A stretch of 35,568 nucleotides of DNA from Clostridiales bacterium Firm_05 (GCA_001604035.1 LVAK01000075.1:1-35568); one strand, 5' to 3'. Positions 1-7,665 are shown, counted from the stretch's first letter. Made by a program: numbers and translations. Notes: generated by a model not told the origin, from the sequence alone.

Positions 1-47
1 CCGGCACGGAGTATCGGCACATCGTCCACCAATAATATTTTTATCAT
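1..47 (-). CDS. Response regulator receiver, N-terminal fragment cut by the window edge
   Basis: Only the first 15 codons are inside the window. They read MIKILLVDDVPILRA, the typical first beta strand and acidic pair (VDD) of a CheY-like receiver domain. The ATG overlaps the stop of the preceding sensor kinase gene in an ATGA arrangement (44-47), so the two are almost certainly translationally coupled as a two-component pair. A GGGAGGT ribosome site lies just upstream, inside the kinase gene. By analogy with its NarL-type kinase partner the missing part probably carries a LuxR/NarL DNA-binding domain, but that is inference because it is not visible. Confidence 0.85.
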   Translation of the reverse strand, partial: MIKILLVDDVPILRA

Positions 48-1657
48 ATCTTTACCTCCCTGACAGGTATCTGTATACTTGTATGGAATCCCTCTCCGGC
101 CACTGACATGAATCGGACTGTTCCGCCAAGCTTTTCTGTGCGGCTGCGTATCCCACGCAGGCCGTTGTGCTCCTCGATGGCCTTGCAGCCGCAGCCGTTG
201 TCGAGGATATGGAGCTCTATCCTCTCCGGCAGGAATTTAAGGATGATATCGATCTTGTCAGCGTTGGAGTAACGCATGGCGTTGGTTATAGTTTCCCGGC
301 AGTTATCATACATTTCGCTTATGCAGAACTGATAGCGTTCATCTTCTTCGCCCTGTATGCAAAGCTCCGTCTCAATGCTGCGGACGGCAGTTATAACTGA
401 CTGGACGGCGTTTGTCACTGAGGACATGAAAGCCTGGTCACGGAGATTATTTATGGTGCAGCGCAGCTGTGTAACGCCGCTTCGTGAAAGGCCGTCTATC
501 TCGGACAGCTTGTCAAGCACTTCGGAGTTATCCTGGTTTTCTGTCCGCACATCCGATTGAAGCATTCTTGCCAGAGCACTTATCATGGTAAATGTATGTC
601 CGGCTGAATCGTGCATTTCCTGGGCGATGCGGTTGCGTTCCTGTTCGAGACTCAGTTTCTTTTCCGCCGCCATATATTCATGGTACTCTGTGACATTTGT
701 GATAGTGATGATACGTGCAACAGGATTTCCGCTGCTGTTTTCGATCTCATTTTGTTTAAGACTGTAGTATTCATTGCCGCATTTTATCTCTGAGGAAGAG
801 AATCCGGCAGGTATCTCATAGCCGGCCGCCTCAGAGACCGTGCGGATGAACTGCGGTACAGTTCTGATATCCTTCAGGAAAGTAAGCCCTTCGGTATATT
901 TGTTCTGGTAGGAGATATTCTGGTCTGCGTCGAAGATTATGACTCCGCTGTCGATATTATCGATAGTGTCACGCATAGCTATTGTGTTGATGTTCAGCAG
1001 CCCGTATCTGCCAAGTGCCAGCATCAGCAGCAGGCTGGACAGGCCGAAGATGAATGGAGTCAGCGGAAGGGGAGTATTGATGATACCGGTGATGAACAGC
1101 GTATTTACCGCCAGCGGTATTGCTGTGGAAAGGATAAGGAGCACGGATTGCTTGTTGATCCTTTCGTGTCTGCGCTTGTGTTTAAGGCCTATCATTATAA
1201 AGCCGGCTATGATGCAGACATAGTAAATGATCTGGAAGGTGTAGAACAGCGGGCCGTATTCTACCTTTCCTGCCTCAAATACCGAGTAGTAAAGATGATG
1301 CTTTTCGTTGGTGAAGATCACCAGTACCGAGGCCAGTGATATGAGCATTGTCAGATTAAGGCTGTTCCTTGTTTTCAGAGATGCTCCGGCATATTCGGCG
1401 GTTACCATTAGCCAGAGCGGCCCGAAGCAGCTGATGCCCACATTTCCTATGAGATAGCTGATCCAGTACTGGGGCTTTGTCTCGGAAAACTGTATGAGCA
1501 TTTCGGAAACTATCCAGAGAACAATGGAAGTCTGGCAGCTTATGAACAGGCGGGTAAGCCGGTTGCGGTTGCCACGGCTCAGCACCCATGCCAGTGAACC
1601 GATCATGCCGCAAAGTCCTGATGCAAGAAGGATCATAGAGATAATACTTATTTTCAA
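44..1657 (-). CDS. Membrane sensor histidine kinase, NarL/DegS type, with 7TM and PAS-like input
   Basis: This 537-residue protein autophosphorylates a histidine and should pass the phosphate to the regulator that overlaps its 3' end. Residues 1-222 hold about seven hydrophobic segments resembling the N-terminal 7TM domain of histidine kinases. Residues about 228-322 look like a PAS domain. Residues 338-400 form a HisKA_3 dimerisation helix with the H-box RIAQEMHDSAGH (His349). The ATPase domain follows, with an N-box around Asn459, a DNGCG box (486-490) and the GLRGIRSR box (499-506). The start is a TTG codon. It sits 8 nt after a run of AGGGGGG and about 24 nt downstream of a good promoter; an ATG at residue 8 is the alternative. 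The input signal is unknown. Confidence 0.9.
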   Translation of the reverse strand: MKISIISMILLASGLCGMIGSLAWVLSRGNRNRLTRLFISCQTSIVLWIVSEMLIQFSETKPQYWISYLIGNVGISCFGPLWLMVTAEYAGASLKTRNSLNLTMLISLASVLVIFTNEKHHLYYSVFEAGKVEYGPLFYTFQIIYYVCIIAGFIMIGLKHKRRHERINKQSVLLILSTAIPLAVNTLFITGIINTPLPLTPFIFGLSSLLLMLALGRYGLLNINTIAMRDTIDNIDSGVIIFDADQNISYQNKYTEGLTFLKDIRTVPQFIRTVSEAAGYEIPAGFSSSEIKCGNEYYSLKQNEIENSSGNPVARIITITNVTEYHEYMAAEKKLSLEQERNRIAQEMHDSAGHTFTMISALARMLQSDVRTENQDNSEVLDKLSEIDGLSRSGVTQLRCTINNLRDQAFMSSVTNAVQSVITAVRSIETELCIQGEEDERYQFCISEMYDNCRETITNAMRYSNADKIDIILKFLPERIELHILDNGCGCKAIEEHNGLRGIRSRTEKLGGTVRFMSVAGEGFHTSIQIPVREVKI

Positions 1658-1687
1658 ATTGCAGCCCCCCCTTGTGTGTATGTCATA

Positions 1688-1716
1688 ATCATAGCAGATA
1701 TGACGCAGAAAGTCAA
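1688..1716 (-). promoter_or_regulatory. Sigma-A type promoter of the kinase/regulator pair
   Basis: On the minus strand there is TTGACT (1716-1711), a 17-bp spacer and TATGAT (1693-1688). Transcription would begin near 1681 and leave a short leader before the TTG start at 1657. An inverted repeat, GTCATA at 1682-1687 and TATGAC at 1699-1704, overlaps the -10 box and could be an operator; this second point is only a suggestion. Confidence 0.65.
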
Positions 1717-1809
1717 GAAAGGGATGTGCTCATAGGCAGGGGCTACACTGCACAAATTTGTTCTGCGGGAATTGTGCGATATGCCGAGAAAAGAATAGCT
1801 GTCAACTAC

Positions 1810-1838
1810 TTGAAAAATGAGCGGCAATCGGTTATAAT
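1810..1838 (+). promoter_or_regulatory. Promoter of the flavoprotein gene
   Basis: TTGAAA (1810-1815) is separated by 17 bp from TATAAT (1833-1838). The position fits the downstream flavoprotein gene, with a leader of about 210 nt between the start of transcription and the ATG at 2056. The 398-bp gap 1658-2055 holds this promoter, the divergent kinase promoter and the leader hairpin, and no other gene that I can support. Confidence 0.7.
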
Positions 1839-1846
1839 AATATCAG

Positions 1847-1904
1847 GATAAGCACCCGAGAGGGGGCAGTCAAGCTGAAAACAGTTTCGGGAGGTGCTGT
1901 TATC
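1847..1904 (+). promoter_or_regulatory. Structured 5' leader of the flavoprotein mRNA
   Basis: Immediately after the predicted transcription start, GATAAGCACC (1847-1856) can pair with GGTGCTGTTATC (1893-1904), giving 10 base pairs with a two-base bulge. Inside it, CGA can pair with TCG, and AAGCTG/CAGTTT (1872-1887) closes a four-A loop. A multi-stem element at the very 5' end of an mRNA, 150 nt before the start codon, is what a riboswitch or protein-binding leader looks like. It does not match the FMN (RFN) consensus or any other riboswitch class I can recall, and no T run follows it. Confidence 0.35.
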
Positions 1905-2055
1905 TTCAAATAATAAATGACTATCGACACATGAAAAGGGAATATTCCGGGGAAAATGATCTCATACGATGAAACGATCCACAATAACTCACTACTTTTT
2001 TATCAGACGCAGTACAATCACACTATCACAAATAACAAAGAAAGCTGGAAATATT

Positions 2056-3426
2056 ATGAAAATATGTGTTCTAAACTGTTCACCGAAAAACGAACTATCA
2101 CTCACACTTCAGACTGTTTTATATTTGCAGAAGTGGTATCAGGAAAAGCTGGACGAAGACCGGTTCGATATCATCCCTGCATTCAGCGGCATGGTCACCG
2201 ATAAGATCGAGGAAGCAGTCAGAAAATCAGATCTTATCATCATGTCAGGAGCAGTTTTCCATTTTGATGTACACAGCAGCATGGGCGAATTGCTGGATAT
2301 GCTGACCGATAATTATTATGACCTTATAAAGGATAAGCCGGTCACATTTCTGTCTACCTCCGGAATGCTGGGAGATACTCTGGCTCATAACAGATTCGAG
2401 ATATGGGCAAAGAGAAATGATCTTAAGTACATCAACAGCCTGAGCCTTGAGAGCTCGGAGATACTTTCTCCCAAAGGCCGTGAAGAGCTGTTCTGCTGGT
2501 TCAAGTACGCAAAGGCAATGGCAGAATATTATAAGGAAAGACATATCCCAAAAGCAAAAAAACAAGGCCGTGTAGTTCTGCTGGATACCTGCGAGAATGA
2601 AACCTTCAGGATATCATCTGCAATAAAAACAGCAAAGCAAAGATTTGAAGACAGCGGTTTTGAGACCGAGATAATCACATTAAGAGATAATAACATCCGC
2701 CACTGTACAGGCTGCCAGTGCTGCTTCAGCAACAGGACCTGTATATTCAAGGATGACTGGGAAAAGACCTTTGAAAAAATGTATCTTGATACAGATATGA
2801 TAGTTTACTTCGGAGAACTGCATTACGGTTCTTTGGGCAACTGCTACAAGACTTTCCTTGAAAGACACGCCTGCCTGGGACGTTCAGGCATCGAGGATGA
2901 AGTTATCAAATCCTATTTCTTTATACTGGATGAGAAATCCGACAGAGAGGATATTGCGGCATTCAAGGTGAACTGTGAGACGTTTGACGGACTGAACTGT
3001 TCTTATCTCAGCGATGTCTGCGAGATCGGAAACAATGAGAAAATGCAGGAACTGTATGATAAGATGACCATCGCATATAATTCTGATATCATGCCGCAGA
3101 ATGGATTCCTGAAGAACGGTATCAGGAACGGATTTGCCAAGGTCGCAGCAGGCGTTAAGAACCGCTGTCCAGGTGATTACAGCTATTTCAAGAAGATAGG
3201 CTGCTATGATACTATTCCGGCAAGCCCTCATGTACAGTGGCTGGATAATGCTGAGGATGCCCGGAGGGATAGGGAAGCAAGACTTATACCCTATAAAATG
3301 ACGCTGCTCCACCTTGAAGGGATTCCGGCGATCACTGAAAGGCGAAAGAACAAAGGCATATCAGTTATAAAAAGACAGAAGGCAGCTGCAAGAGGTCTTG
3401 ATCTCACCAAGCCTGAGCTGTCGTAA
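2056..3426 (+). CDS. Two-lobed flavodoxin-fold / iron-sulfur flavoprotein-like oxidoreductase
   Basis: This 456-residue protein contains two flavodoxin-like lobes. The first begins MKICVLNCSPKNE, the FMN phosphate-binding strand-loop of NADPH-dependent FMN reductase-like proteins. The second begins at about residue 170 (GRVVLLDTCENE) and contains C-x2-C-x2-C-x5-C at Cys217, 220, 223 and 229. That spacing fits the compact motif of iron-sulfur flavoproteins (Isf family, C-x2-C-x2-C-x4-7-C). It is followed by the GELHYGSLGNCYKTFLER region typical of the family. The reading frame is open from an ATG at 1969, but the family-typical N-terminus starts at 2056, so I chose that start although its ribosome site (GGAA) is weak. 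It is a single-gene transcript with its own promoter and terminator. The substrate is unknown; a redox or stress role is inference. Confidence 0.75.
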   Translation: MKICVLNCSPKNELSLTLQTVLYLQKWYQEKLDEDRFDIIPAFSGMVTDKIEEAVRKSDLIIMSGAVFHFDVHSSMGELLDMLTDNYYDLIKDKPVTFLSTSGMLGDTLAHNRFEIWAKRNDLKYINSLSLESSEILSPKGREELFCWFKYAKAMAEYYKERHIPKAKKQGRVVLLDTCENETFRISSAIKTAKQRFEDSGFETEIITLRDNNIRHCTGCQCCFSNRTCIFKDDWEKTFEKMYLDTDMIVYFGELHYGSLGNCYKTFLERHACLGRSGIEDEVIKSYFFILDEKSDREDIAAFKVNCETFDGLNCSYLSDVCEIGNNEKMQELYDKMTIAYNSDIMPQNGFLKNGIRNGFAKVAAGVKNRCPGDYSYFKKIGCYDTIPASPHVQWLDNAEDARRDREARLIPYKMTLLHLEGIPAITERRKNKGISVIKRQKAAARGLDLTKPELS

Positions 3427-3455
3427 AAACAATATATAATAATATCAACGGATCG

Positions 3456-3488
3456 GCACCTGTACGTTTATCGTACAGGTGCTTTTTT
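3456..3488 (+). terminator. Rho-independent terminator of the flavoprotein gene
   Basis: An 11-bp perfect stem (GCACCTGTACG, 3456-3466, with its complement at 3472-3482) closes a five-base loop and is followed by six T residues. It lies 30 bp after the stop codon. Confidence 0.9.
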
Positions 3489-3562
3489 GGTGACATTTTT
3501 AAACTGACTTTTTGAAGGATAAAAGAGTGTGTAAAATGTAAGTTTTTTTGTGTGAAACGTTA

Positions 3563-3591
3563 TTGAACAAGCTTTAGCAATATGTTATTAT
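3563..3591 (+). promoter_or_regulatory. Orphan promoter upstream of a candidate small RNA
   Basis: TTGAAC (3563-3568), a 17-bp spacer and TATTAT (3586-3591) make a good sigma-A promoter. No open reading frame follows within the next 430 bp. The next structure is the long hairpin with a T run ending at 3711. Confidence 0.5.
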
Positions 3592-3597
3592 TTATAT

Positions 3598-3711
3598 GAA
3601 AAAACAACAACCTTAAAAAAGGCTCCTTAATTGCAGTATATGATCTTACAAGTTTTTTCAATGGACAGATATGTGCGATCTTATACTGCTTTTTACGCAA
3701 GGAGCCTTTTT
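3598..3711 (+). ncRNA. Candidate small non-coding RNA, long nested hairpin ending in a T run
   Basis: The region between the promoter at 3563-3591 and the T run at 3707-3711 can fold into one long hairpin. The outer arms are AAAAAGGCTCCTT (3616-3628) and AAGGAGCCTTTTT (3699-3711), which are perfect complements. Inner arms GCAGTATA (3633-3640) and TATACTGC (3682-3689) are also perfect, and GATC pairs with GATC just inside them. The outer stem followed by T residues would itself terminate transcription, so promoter, body and terminator define a transcript of about 114 nt with no start codon and ribosome site combination. It is shorter than a usual 6S RNA and I do not recognise the family. A decayed palindromic mobile repeat is the alternative. 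Confidence 0.4.
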
Positions 3712-3849
3712 GCTGTCCCAAAAAGCATGGATACTTTGCGAAAAATCACTGATCTTGATATATGATCTCAGAAGCGGTCATCAAAAAAATACCGGATCGG
3801 ATACAGGCCGGCCGGTAAAGACCGAATTCTGATCGCAATTAAAATGAAT

Positions 3850-3878
3850 TTTACTGATCGTAAATAACGTGTTATAGT
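3850..3878 (+). promoter_or_regulatory. Promoter of the GGDEF/solute-binding operon
   Basis: TTTACT (3850-3855), 17 bp, TATAGT (3873-3878). The leader to the ATG at 4026 is about 140 nt. It contains an 8-bp hairpin, GGAAGGAG (3953-3960) with CTCCTTCC (3970-3977), which has no T run and may mask the purine-rich stretch. I looked for a cyclic-di-GMP riboswitch in this leader and found no match to its conserved core. Confidence 0.5.
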
Positions 3879-4025
3879 ATACGCACGATAGTGCTATAAG
3901 TTTAATATTGTATGCAGCAGGTAAATGCTCATAAGAGTATGCCATAATTATAGGAAGGAGGAGGGAGGACTCCTTCCGGTATGGGCCTGTTCGTATTTAT
4001 ATATTAACAAAGGTGGGTAAGAGTT

Positions 4026-5219
4026 ATGAACAAAAAGAGCAATGTCATTACAAACATTGTCGTTATCCTTTTTATTGTGCTCGGAGCAATAGGCTTCACA
4101 CTTGTTATATCCGAGTATTCCGACGTTGTGGATAACGATATCGCTTCAAGGAATTATCTCCAGCAGAGCTCGATAAAAATGCATGAGCTGGAAACAGACC
4201 TGTGCATAGCTATTGATCTTGGCCGCAATGCAGATACGGCTGATAATACAGAGGCTATCGAGGATTATGTTGAAAAGATCAATTATTCCCTGGACGAATG
4301 CAAGGAGCTTATGAAAAAGTATGAGGATATCCCGAAGAACAGTGACGAGGACAAGCAGTATCATCTTGTTAAAACTGCTATGAACCAGTACAGTGAGATA
4401 GTCTCAAACGAGATCCTTGCACAGGTAAACGCCGGACATTTTGAAACTGCAAACTCCATTTACTTCGACCGTTTCATAAACAAGAGAAACGGCCTCGACA
4501 GCAGTCTGAACGAGCTTCTGACTGTTACGGATGATTCTATCGACAAGCGCTATGACAAGGCAGTATTCAACGCAAAGATACTCCGTGTCTTCTTTACCGG
4601 TTTTGGTGTGATCGTGCTCATCCTCCTCAATATCCTTGAAGCACGCAGAAAGAAGATCGCAAAGAATCTTGAAACAGCAGTTGATACTAACGAGAAAACT
4701 CAGGAATCCCTCAACAACGCAATGTTCAAGGATAATGTTACTTCTTCAAGCAACAGATTCTCCTTTGTTCTTGAATACGGCGAAGAGCCTGTGGTGATAC
4801 CTGAGGGCGAGGCAATGTACTTTATGATGTTTGACATCAAGGACTTCAGCGGAATCAATATCAGATACGGCAGCGATGCAGGAGATAGACTTCTTGTATC
4901 AACAGTTGATCGTATCAGCGATGTGTTTGAAGATGGGACTGTTTACAGGACCGGTTCTGATGAATTCATTGCAGTTGTCAAGGCTGATGATTCACAGGAT
5001 TCCTTCACAAAAATCGCAGGTCTCATTGAAAGAGCCTACAGGTCACTCACATCAGATCATGAGATCAATAACAGACGCATTGCAGTTGATTATGCGATTT
5101 CACTTGTCAGAAAAGCAAGCCCTGATACAGTTGATATGACAATACACGGTCAGCTGAAGCAGACTCTCACAGAGGGAAAAAGCTCTGCATCAGGCAACTG
5201 GCGCTATAAAGAAAATTAA
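4026..5219 (+). CDS. Membrane-anchored sensor with degenerate GGDEF (GSDEF) domain
   Basis: The 397-residue protein has a transmembrane segment at 9-30 and an external, mostly helical domain of about 150 residues that resembles a four-helix-bundle ligand or receptor-coupling domain. A second transmembrane segment lies at 183-205, a linker helix follows, and the cytoplasmic domain starts near 235. That domain follows the GGDEF pattern: DNVTSSSNRFSF, then FDIKDFSGINIRYGSDAGD (269-287), then RTGSDEF (308-314). The signature is GSDEF instead of GGDEF, the usual IND is INI and the usual GH is GS. Cyclase activity is therefore uncertain and the protein may only bind nucleotide. An AGGTGG site lies 9 nt before the start. 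A solute-binding lipoprotein follows after 25 bp, probably in the same transcript. Confidence 0.75.
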   Translation: MNKKSNVITNIVVILFIVLGAIGFTLVISEYSDVVDNDIASRNYLQQSSIKMHELETDLCIAIDLGRNADTADNTEAIEDYVEKINYSLDECKELMKKYEDIPKNSDEDKQYHLVKTAMNQYSEIVSNEILAQVNAGHFETANSIYFDRFINKRNGLDSSLNELLTVTDDSIDKRYDKAVFNAKILRVFFTGFGVIVLILLNILEARRKKIAKNLETAVDTNEKTQESLNNAMFKDNVTSSSNRFSFVLEYGEEPVVIPEGEAMYFMMFDIKDFSGINIRYGSDAGDRLLVSTVDRISDVFEDGTVYRTGSDEFIAVVKADDSQDSFTKIAGLIERAYRSLTSDHEINNRRIAVDYAISLVRKASPDTVDMTIHGQLKQTLTEGKSSASGNWRYKEN

Positions 5220-5244
5220 TGAATAGGATCAGGAGGAATCAATT

Positions 5245-6465
5245 ATGGATATCAAGAAGATGATAGCGGTTTCATGTTCAGCAGTCTGCCTTTTAACAAT
5301 GGCATCCTGCGGAAAAAAATCAAGCAAAAAGCGTGAAAAAGTAACGCTCAATGTGTGGAAAATGGAGGATGAGGCCTTGCTCCAGGAAATGGCAGATGAC
5401 TTCATTGAACATTATAAAGATGATGCAGATATTGAGATAATCCTCGGCAATAAGCCTGAGCATTCAATGACAGAGTATATACAGGAAAATCCTGATGATT
5501 CTGCGGATATACTGTATTTCGCCGACGACCAGCTCGATCAGCTCTACAATGCCGGATACCTTCTTCCGATCGAGAATAAAGATGAGATAATCGAAGCTAA
5601 CGGCGGAAGATATACAGAGGTAATATCGTGTGTTGTAAGAGAACTGAAGCTCTGTGCCTGTCCTATTACAGCAGGAAACGGCTACTTTCTCTATTACAAT
5701 GCAAAGTACCTGAACGAATCAGACGTTCAGTCAATGGATAAGATACTTGAGGTCGCTGAGAAGAACGGTAAGTATTTCGCTATGGACTGGTCATCAGGCT
5801 GGTATACATACTCCTTCTTCGGAGGAGCAGGCCTTAAGGCTGAGGCAAATCCTGGCGGCACATTCAATTACTGTGACTGGAATTCCACCGAGAACAAGTA
5901 CAAGGGCGTGGATGTTGCCGGGGCAATGCTGGATATCAGCAGCAGCAAGGGCTTCAAGAGCATTGACAGCTTCATCGACGGAGCTACAGACGACAGCATA
6001 ATCGCCTTCGTAGGCGGACAGTGGGATTATGAGAATCTTCTTGCGGTATGGGGAGATGATCTCCGTGCAACAAAGCTCCCCACATATACAGTAAACGGCG
6101 ATCAGGTCCAGATGTCGGGATTCATGGGATATAAGTATGTCGGAGTTTATTCCGGAACAGACTATCCTGACTGGGCAGTAAAGTTTGCTGAGTGGGTATC
6201 GAACTATGATAATCAGGTAAAGAGATTTGAGGTAACAGGCGAATGTCCTTCAAATGTTGATGCAATGAAGGCCGATGAAGTTCAGGCTTCACCTGCGGTG
6301 GTTGCTCTTGGAGAACAGTCCGCTTTCTCAGTACGCCAGAATGTAACAGATGCATACTGGACTCCGTCCTCACTCCTCGGAAGCACTCTTGCAGCAGGAA
6401 ATCCTGATAACAGAGATCTTCAGGAGCTGTTGGATGAGGTAACTGCTGAGATCAACGCAAAATAA
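5245..6465 (+). CDS. Extracellular solute-binding lipoprotein, sugar ABC-type family 1-like
   Basis: This 406-residue lipoprotein has a short signal peptide ending in the lipobox TMASC (Cys22). The mature start (VTLNVWKMEDEALLQEMADDF) resembles family 1 carbohydrate-binding proteins, as do the DILYFADDQLDQLYNAGYLLP segment and the hinge-like AMDWSSGWYTYSFFGG region. It should be tethered to the outer face of the membrane and bind a sugar or similar solute. No permease or ATPase gene is nearby. The gene instead follows the GSDEF membrane sensor by 25 bp with an AGGAGG site and shares its terminator, so a sensing role for that partner is more likely than transport. The ligand is unknown. Confidence 0.8.
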   Translation: MDIKKMIAVSCSAVCLLTMASCGKKSSKKREKVTLNVWKMEDEALLQEMADDFIEHYKDDADIEIILGNKPEHSMTEYIQENPDDSADILYFADDQLDQLYNAGYLLPIENKDEIIEANGGRYTEVISCVVRELKLCACPITAGNGYFLYYNAKYLNESDVQSMDKILEVAEKNGKYFAMDWSSGWYTYSFFGGAGLKAEANPGGTFNYCDWNSTENKYKGVDVAGAMLDISSSKGFKSIDSFIDGATDDSIIAFVGGQWDYENLLAVWGDDLRATKLPTYTVNGDQVQMSGFMGYKYVGVYSGTDYPDWAVKFAEWVSNYDNQVKRFEVTGECPSNVDAMKADEVQASPAVVALGEQSAFSVRQNVTDAYWTPSSLLGSTLAAGNPDNRDLQELLDEVTAEINAK

Positions 6466-6482
6466 CTCCTACCCACTTATGT

Positions 6483-6530
6483 AAAGACCTCCTATGGTAT
6501 AATTGAACCATAGGAGGTCTTTTGTTGTTG
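6483..6530 (+). terminator. Terminator of the GGDEF/solute-binding operon
   Basis: A 16-bp perfect stem pairs 6483-6498 (AAAGACCTCCTATGGT) with 6507-6522. It has an eight-base loop and runs into a T-rich tail. It begins 17 bp after the stop codon. Confidence 0.92.
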
Positions 6531-6556
6531 ATATTTGATATGAAAACTGGCCGGAG

Positions 6557-6666
6557 TAACCGTGGTACACATATAGAATGTTTACGGCAATCATTGAGGA
6601 AAACATTCCCTCAGAAAGGTTTTCCCCGATTAATCACCATATACTTTCATATGTGTATCACGGTTA
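6557..6666. repeat. 110-bp imperfect palindrome between convergent genes
   Basis: TAACCGTGGTACACATAT (6557-6574) is matched, with one G-T wobble position, by ATATGTGTATCACGGTTA (6649-6666). Inside lies a second pair, GGAAAAC (6598-6604) with GTTTTCC (6619-6625), and smaller pairings such as AATC with GATT. Both ends read TA, which would suit a miniature inverted-repeat element. It could equally act as a transcription barrier for the convergent lipoprotein gene, although no T run follows on the minus strand. Confidence 0.5.
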
Positions 6667-6678
6667 TACGTACTGTTT

Positions 6679-7584
6679 TTAGTCTGCCTTACGTGTTATT
6701 GCTTCTGAAGGATGTGCTTCATCATATAACACATTGACGGGGATATCATCGGTTGCCCTGAAACTCTTGTAAAGTGATCCGTCATCGGCGTAAAAATTAT
6801 ACCAGAGCTGTTTGCTGTCATTGTCTTCAAGGGTATATTCGAGTTTTACGTAGCCCTCTTTATTGCCGCCTTCAGTCTCAGCTATAAATCTGCCGTTAAG
6901 TCTGTCGCATCCAAATACACTAAATGCAAACTGACCTGTTATCCATTCGCCTTCAATATCGATAACGGCGATGGAGGCTGCACCCTCCCTCGGATCTTCT
7001 GTGTAAGGATAGAAGCCGTATTCATTTGCAGTATCCTCAGCTTTTGAAAAAGCTGCATCTCCGCTGGGAGTACGTGAGAACGAGAACTGCTCTTCTCCCT
7101 GTATTGATACAAGATGATCTTCTAATTCCTCGGAGCTGGCAGTGTTCTTCGGGAAGCTTGCATATAATTCACCCTCGTTCTGATAGAGGTTGTAGCATTC
7201 CTGTGTTGAGCCGTCAGTAGTCTCTGTGGATTCAAGCTTTACAGTTCCGAGTCTTGCTCCGCCGCCTCTGTAAGCGAGCTCAAAAGAGCCGTCACCGCTT
7301 ATAGTAAGAACACGGGGATCGAGAGCATTCTCCTCATACCATGTTCCGGCGATAGGCTTTATATCCTCTGAATTGCCGCTGTTTTTTTCATTTTCTGCAA
7401 TGATCGTAATCTGATCGTTCGCAGCAGTTGTATCGGCTGACTGTGTCTCTGTGCCGGCTTCTGTTGTTACGGCAGCTGCATCATAGCCGGATGCGGTTGA
7501 AGACTGGCCGGAGTCGGACTTTCCGCAGGAAGTAATTACAGCTAATGCTGCAAGTGCTGCGAGACAGGGGACTGATCTTTTCAT
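6679..7584 (-). CDS. Surface lipoprotein with two similar beta-rich domains
   Basis: I do not recognise the family. The 301-residue protein starts with a lipoprotein signal peptide (lipobox VITSC, Cys20), followed by a Ser/Thr/Ala-rich spacer to about residue 75. Two related domains follow. The first contains GTWYEENALDPRVLTI, RLGTVKLE, CYNLYQNEGELYASF; the second contains GEWITGQFAFSVF, KEGYVKLEYTLED, WYNFYADDGSLYKSF. The shared pattern (G-x-W, then G-x-V-K-L-E, then Y-N-x-Y-x-x-x-G-x-L-Y-x-S-F) indicates an internal duplication of a small lipocalin-like beta fold. AGGAG lies upstream of the start. It has its own promoter at 7638-7665 and is separated from the fibre operon by the terminator at 7705-7749. 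Confidence 0.75.
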   Translation of the reverse strand: MKRSVPCLAALAALAVITSCGKSDSGQSSTASGYDAAAVTTEAGTETQSADTTAANDQITIIAENEKNSGNSEDIKPIAGTWYEENALDPRVLTISGDGSFELAYRGGGARLGTVKLESTETTDGSTQECYNLYQNEGELYASFPKNTASSEELEDHLVSIQGEEQFSFSRTPSGDAAFSKAEDTANEYGFYPYTEDPREGAASIAVIDIEGEWITGQFAFSVFGCDRLNGRFIAETEGGNKEGYVKLEYTLEDNDSKQLWYNFYADDGSLYKSFRATDDIPVNVLYDEAHPSEAITRKAD

Positions 7585-7637
7585 ATTTATTCTCCTTTAA
7601 ATAGACAAATTAATTTTTTCTATTGCTTACAATAAAC

Positions 7638-7665
7638 ATTATATCACAAAAATCAGATTTGTAAA
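7638..7665 (-). promoter_or_regulatory. Promoter of the two-domain lipoprotein gene
   Basis: On the minus strand TTTACA (7665-7660) is followed after 16 bp by TATAAT (7643-7638). The leader to the ATG at 7584 is about 50 nt and includes an AGGAG ribosome site. Confidence 0.65.

Noticed and set aside
1845-2055. FMN riboswitch before the flavoprotein gene
   Set aside because: The conserved RFN segments are absent, although the leader is structured.
3879-4025. Cyclic-di-GMP riboswitch before the GGDEF gene
   Set aside because: The leader has only a short GGAAGGAG/CTCCTTCC hairpin and none of the conserved core of the two known classes.
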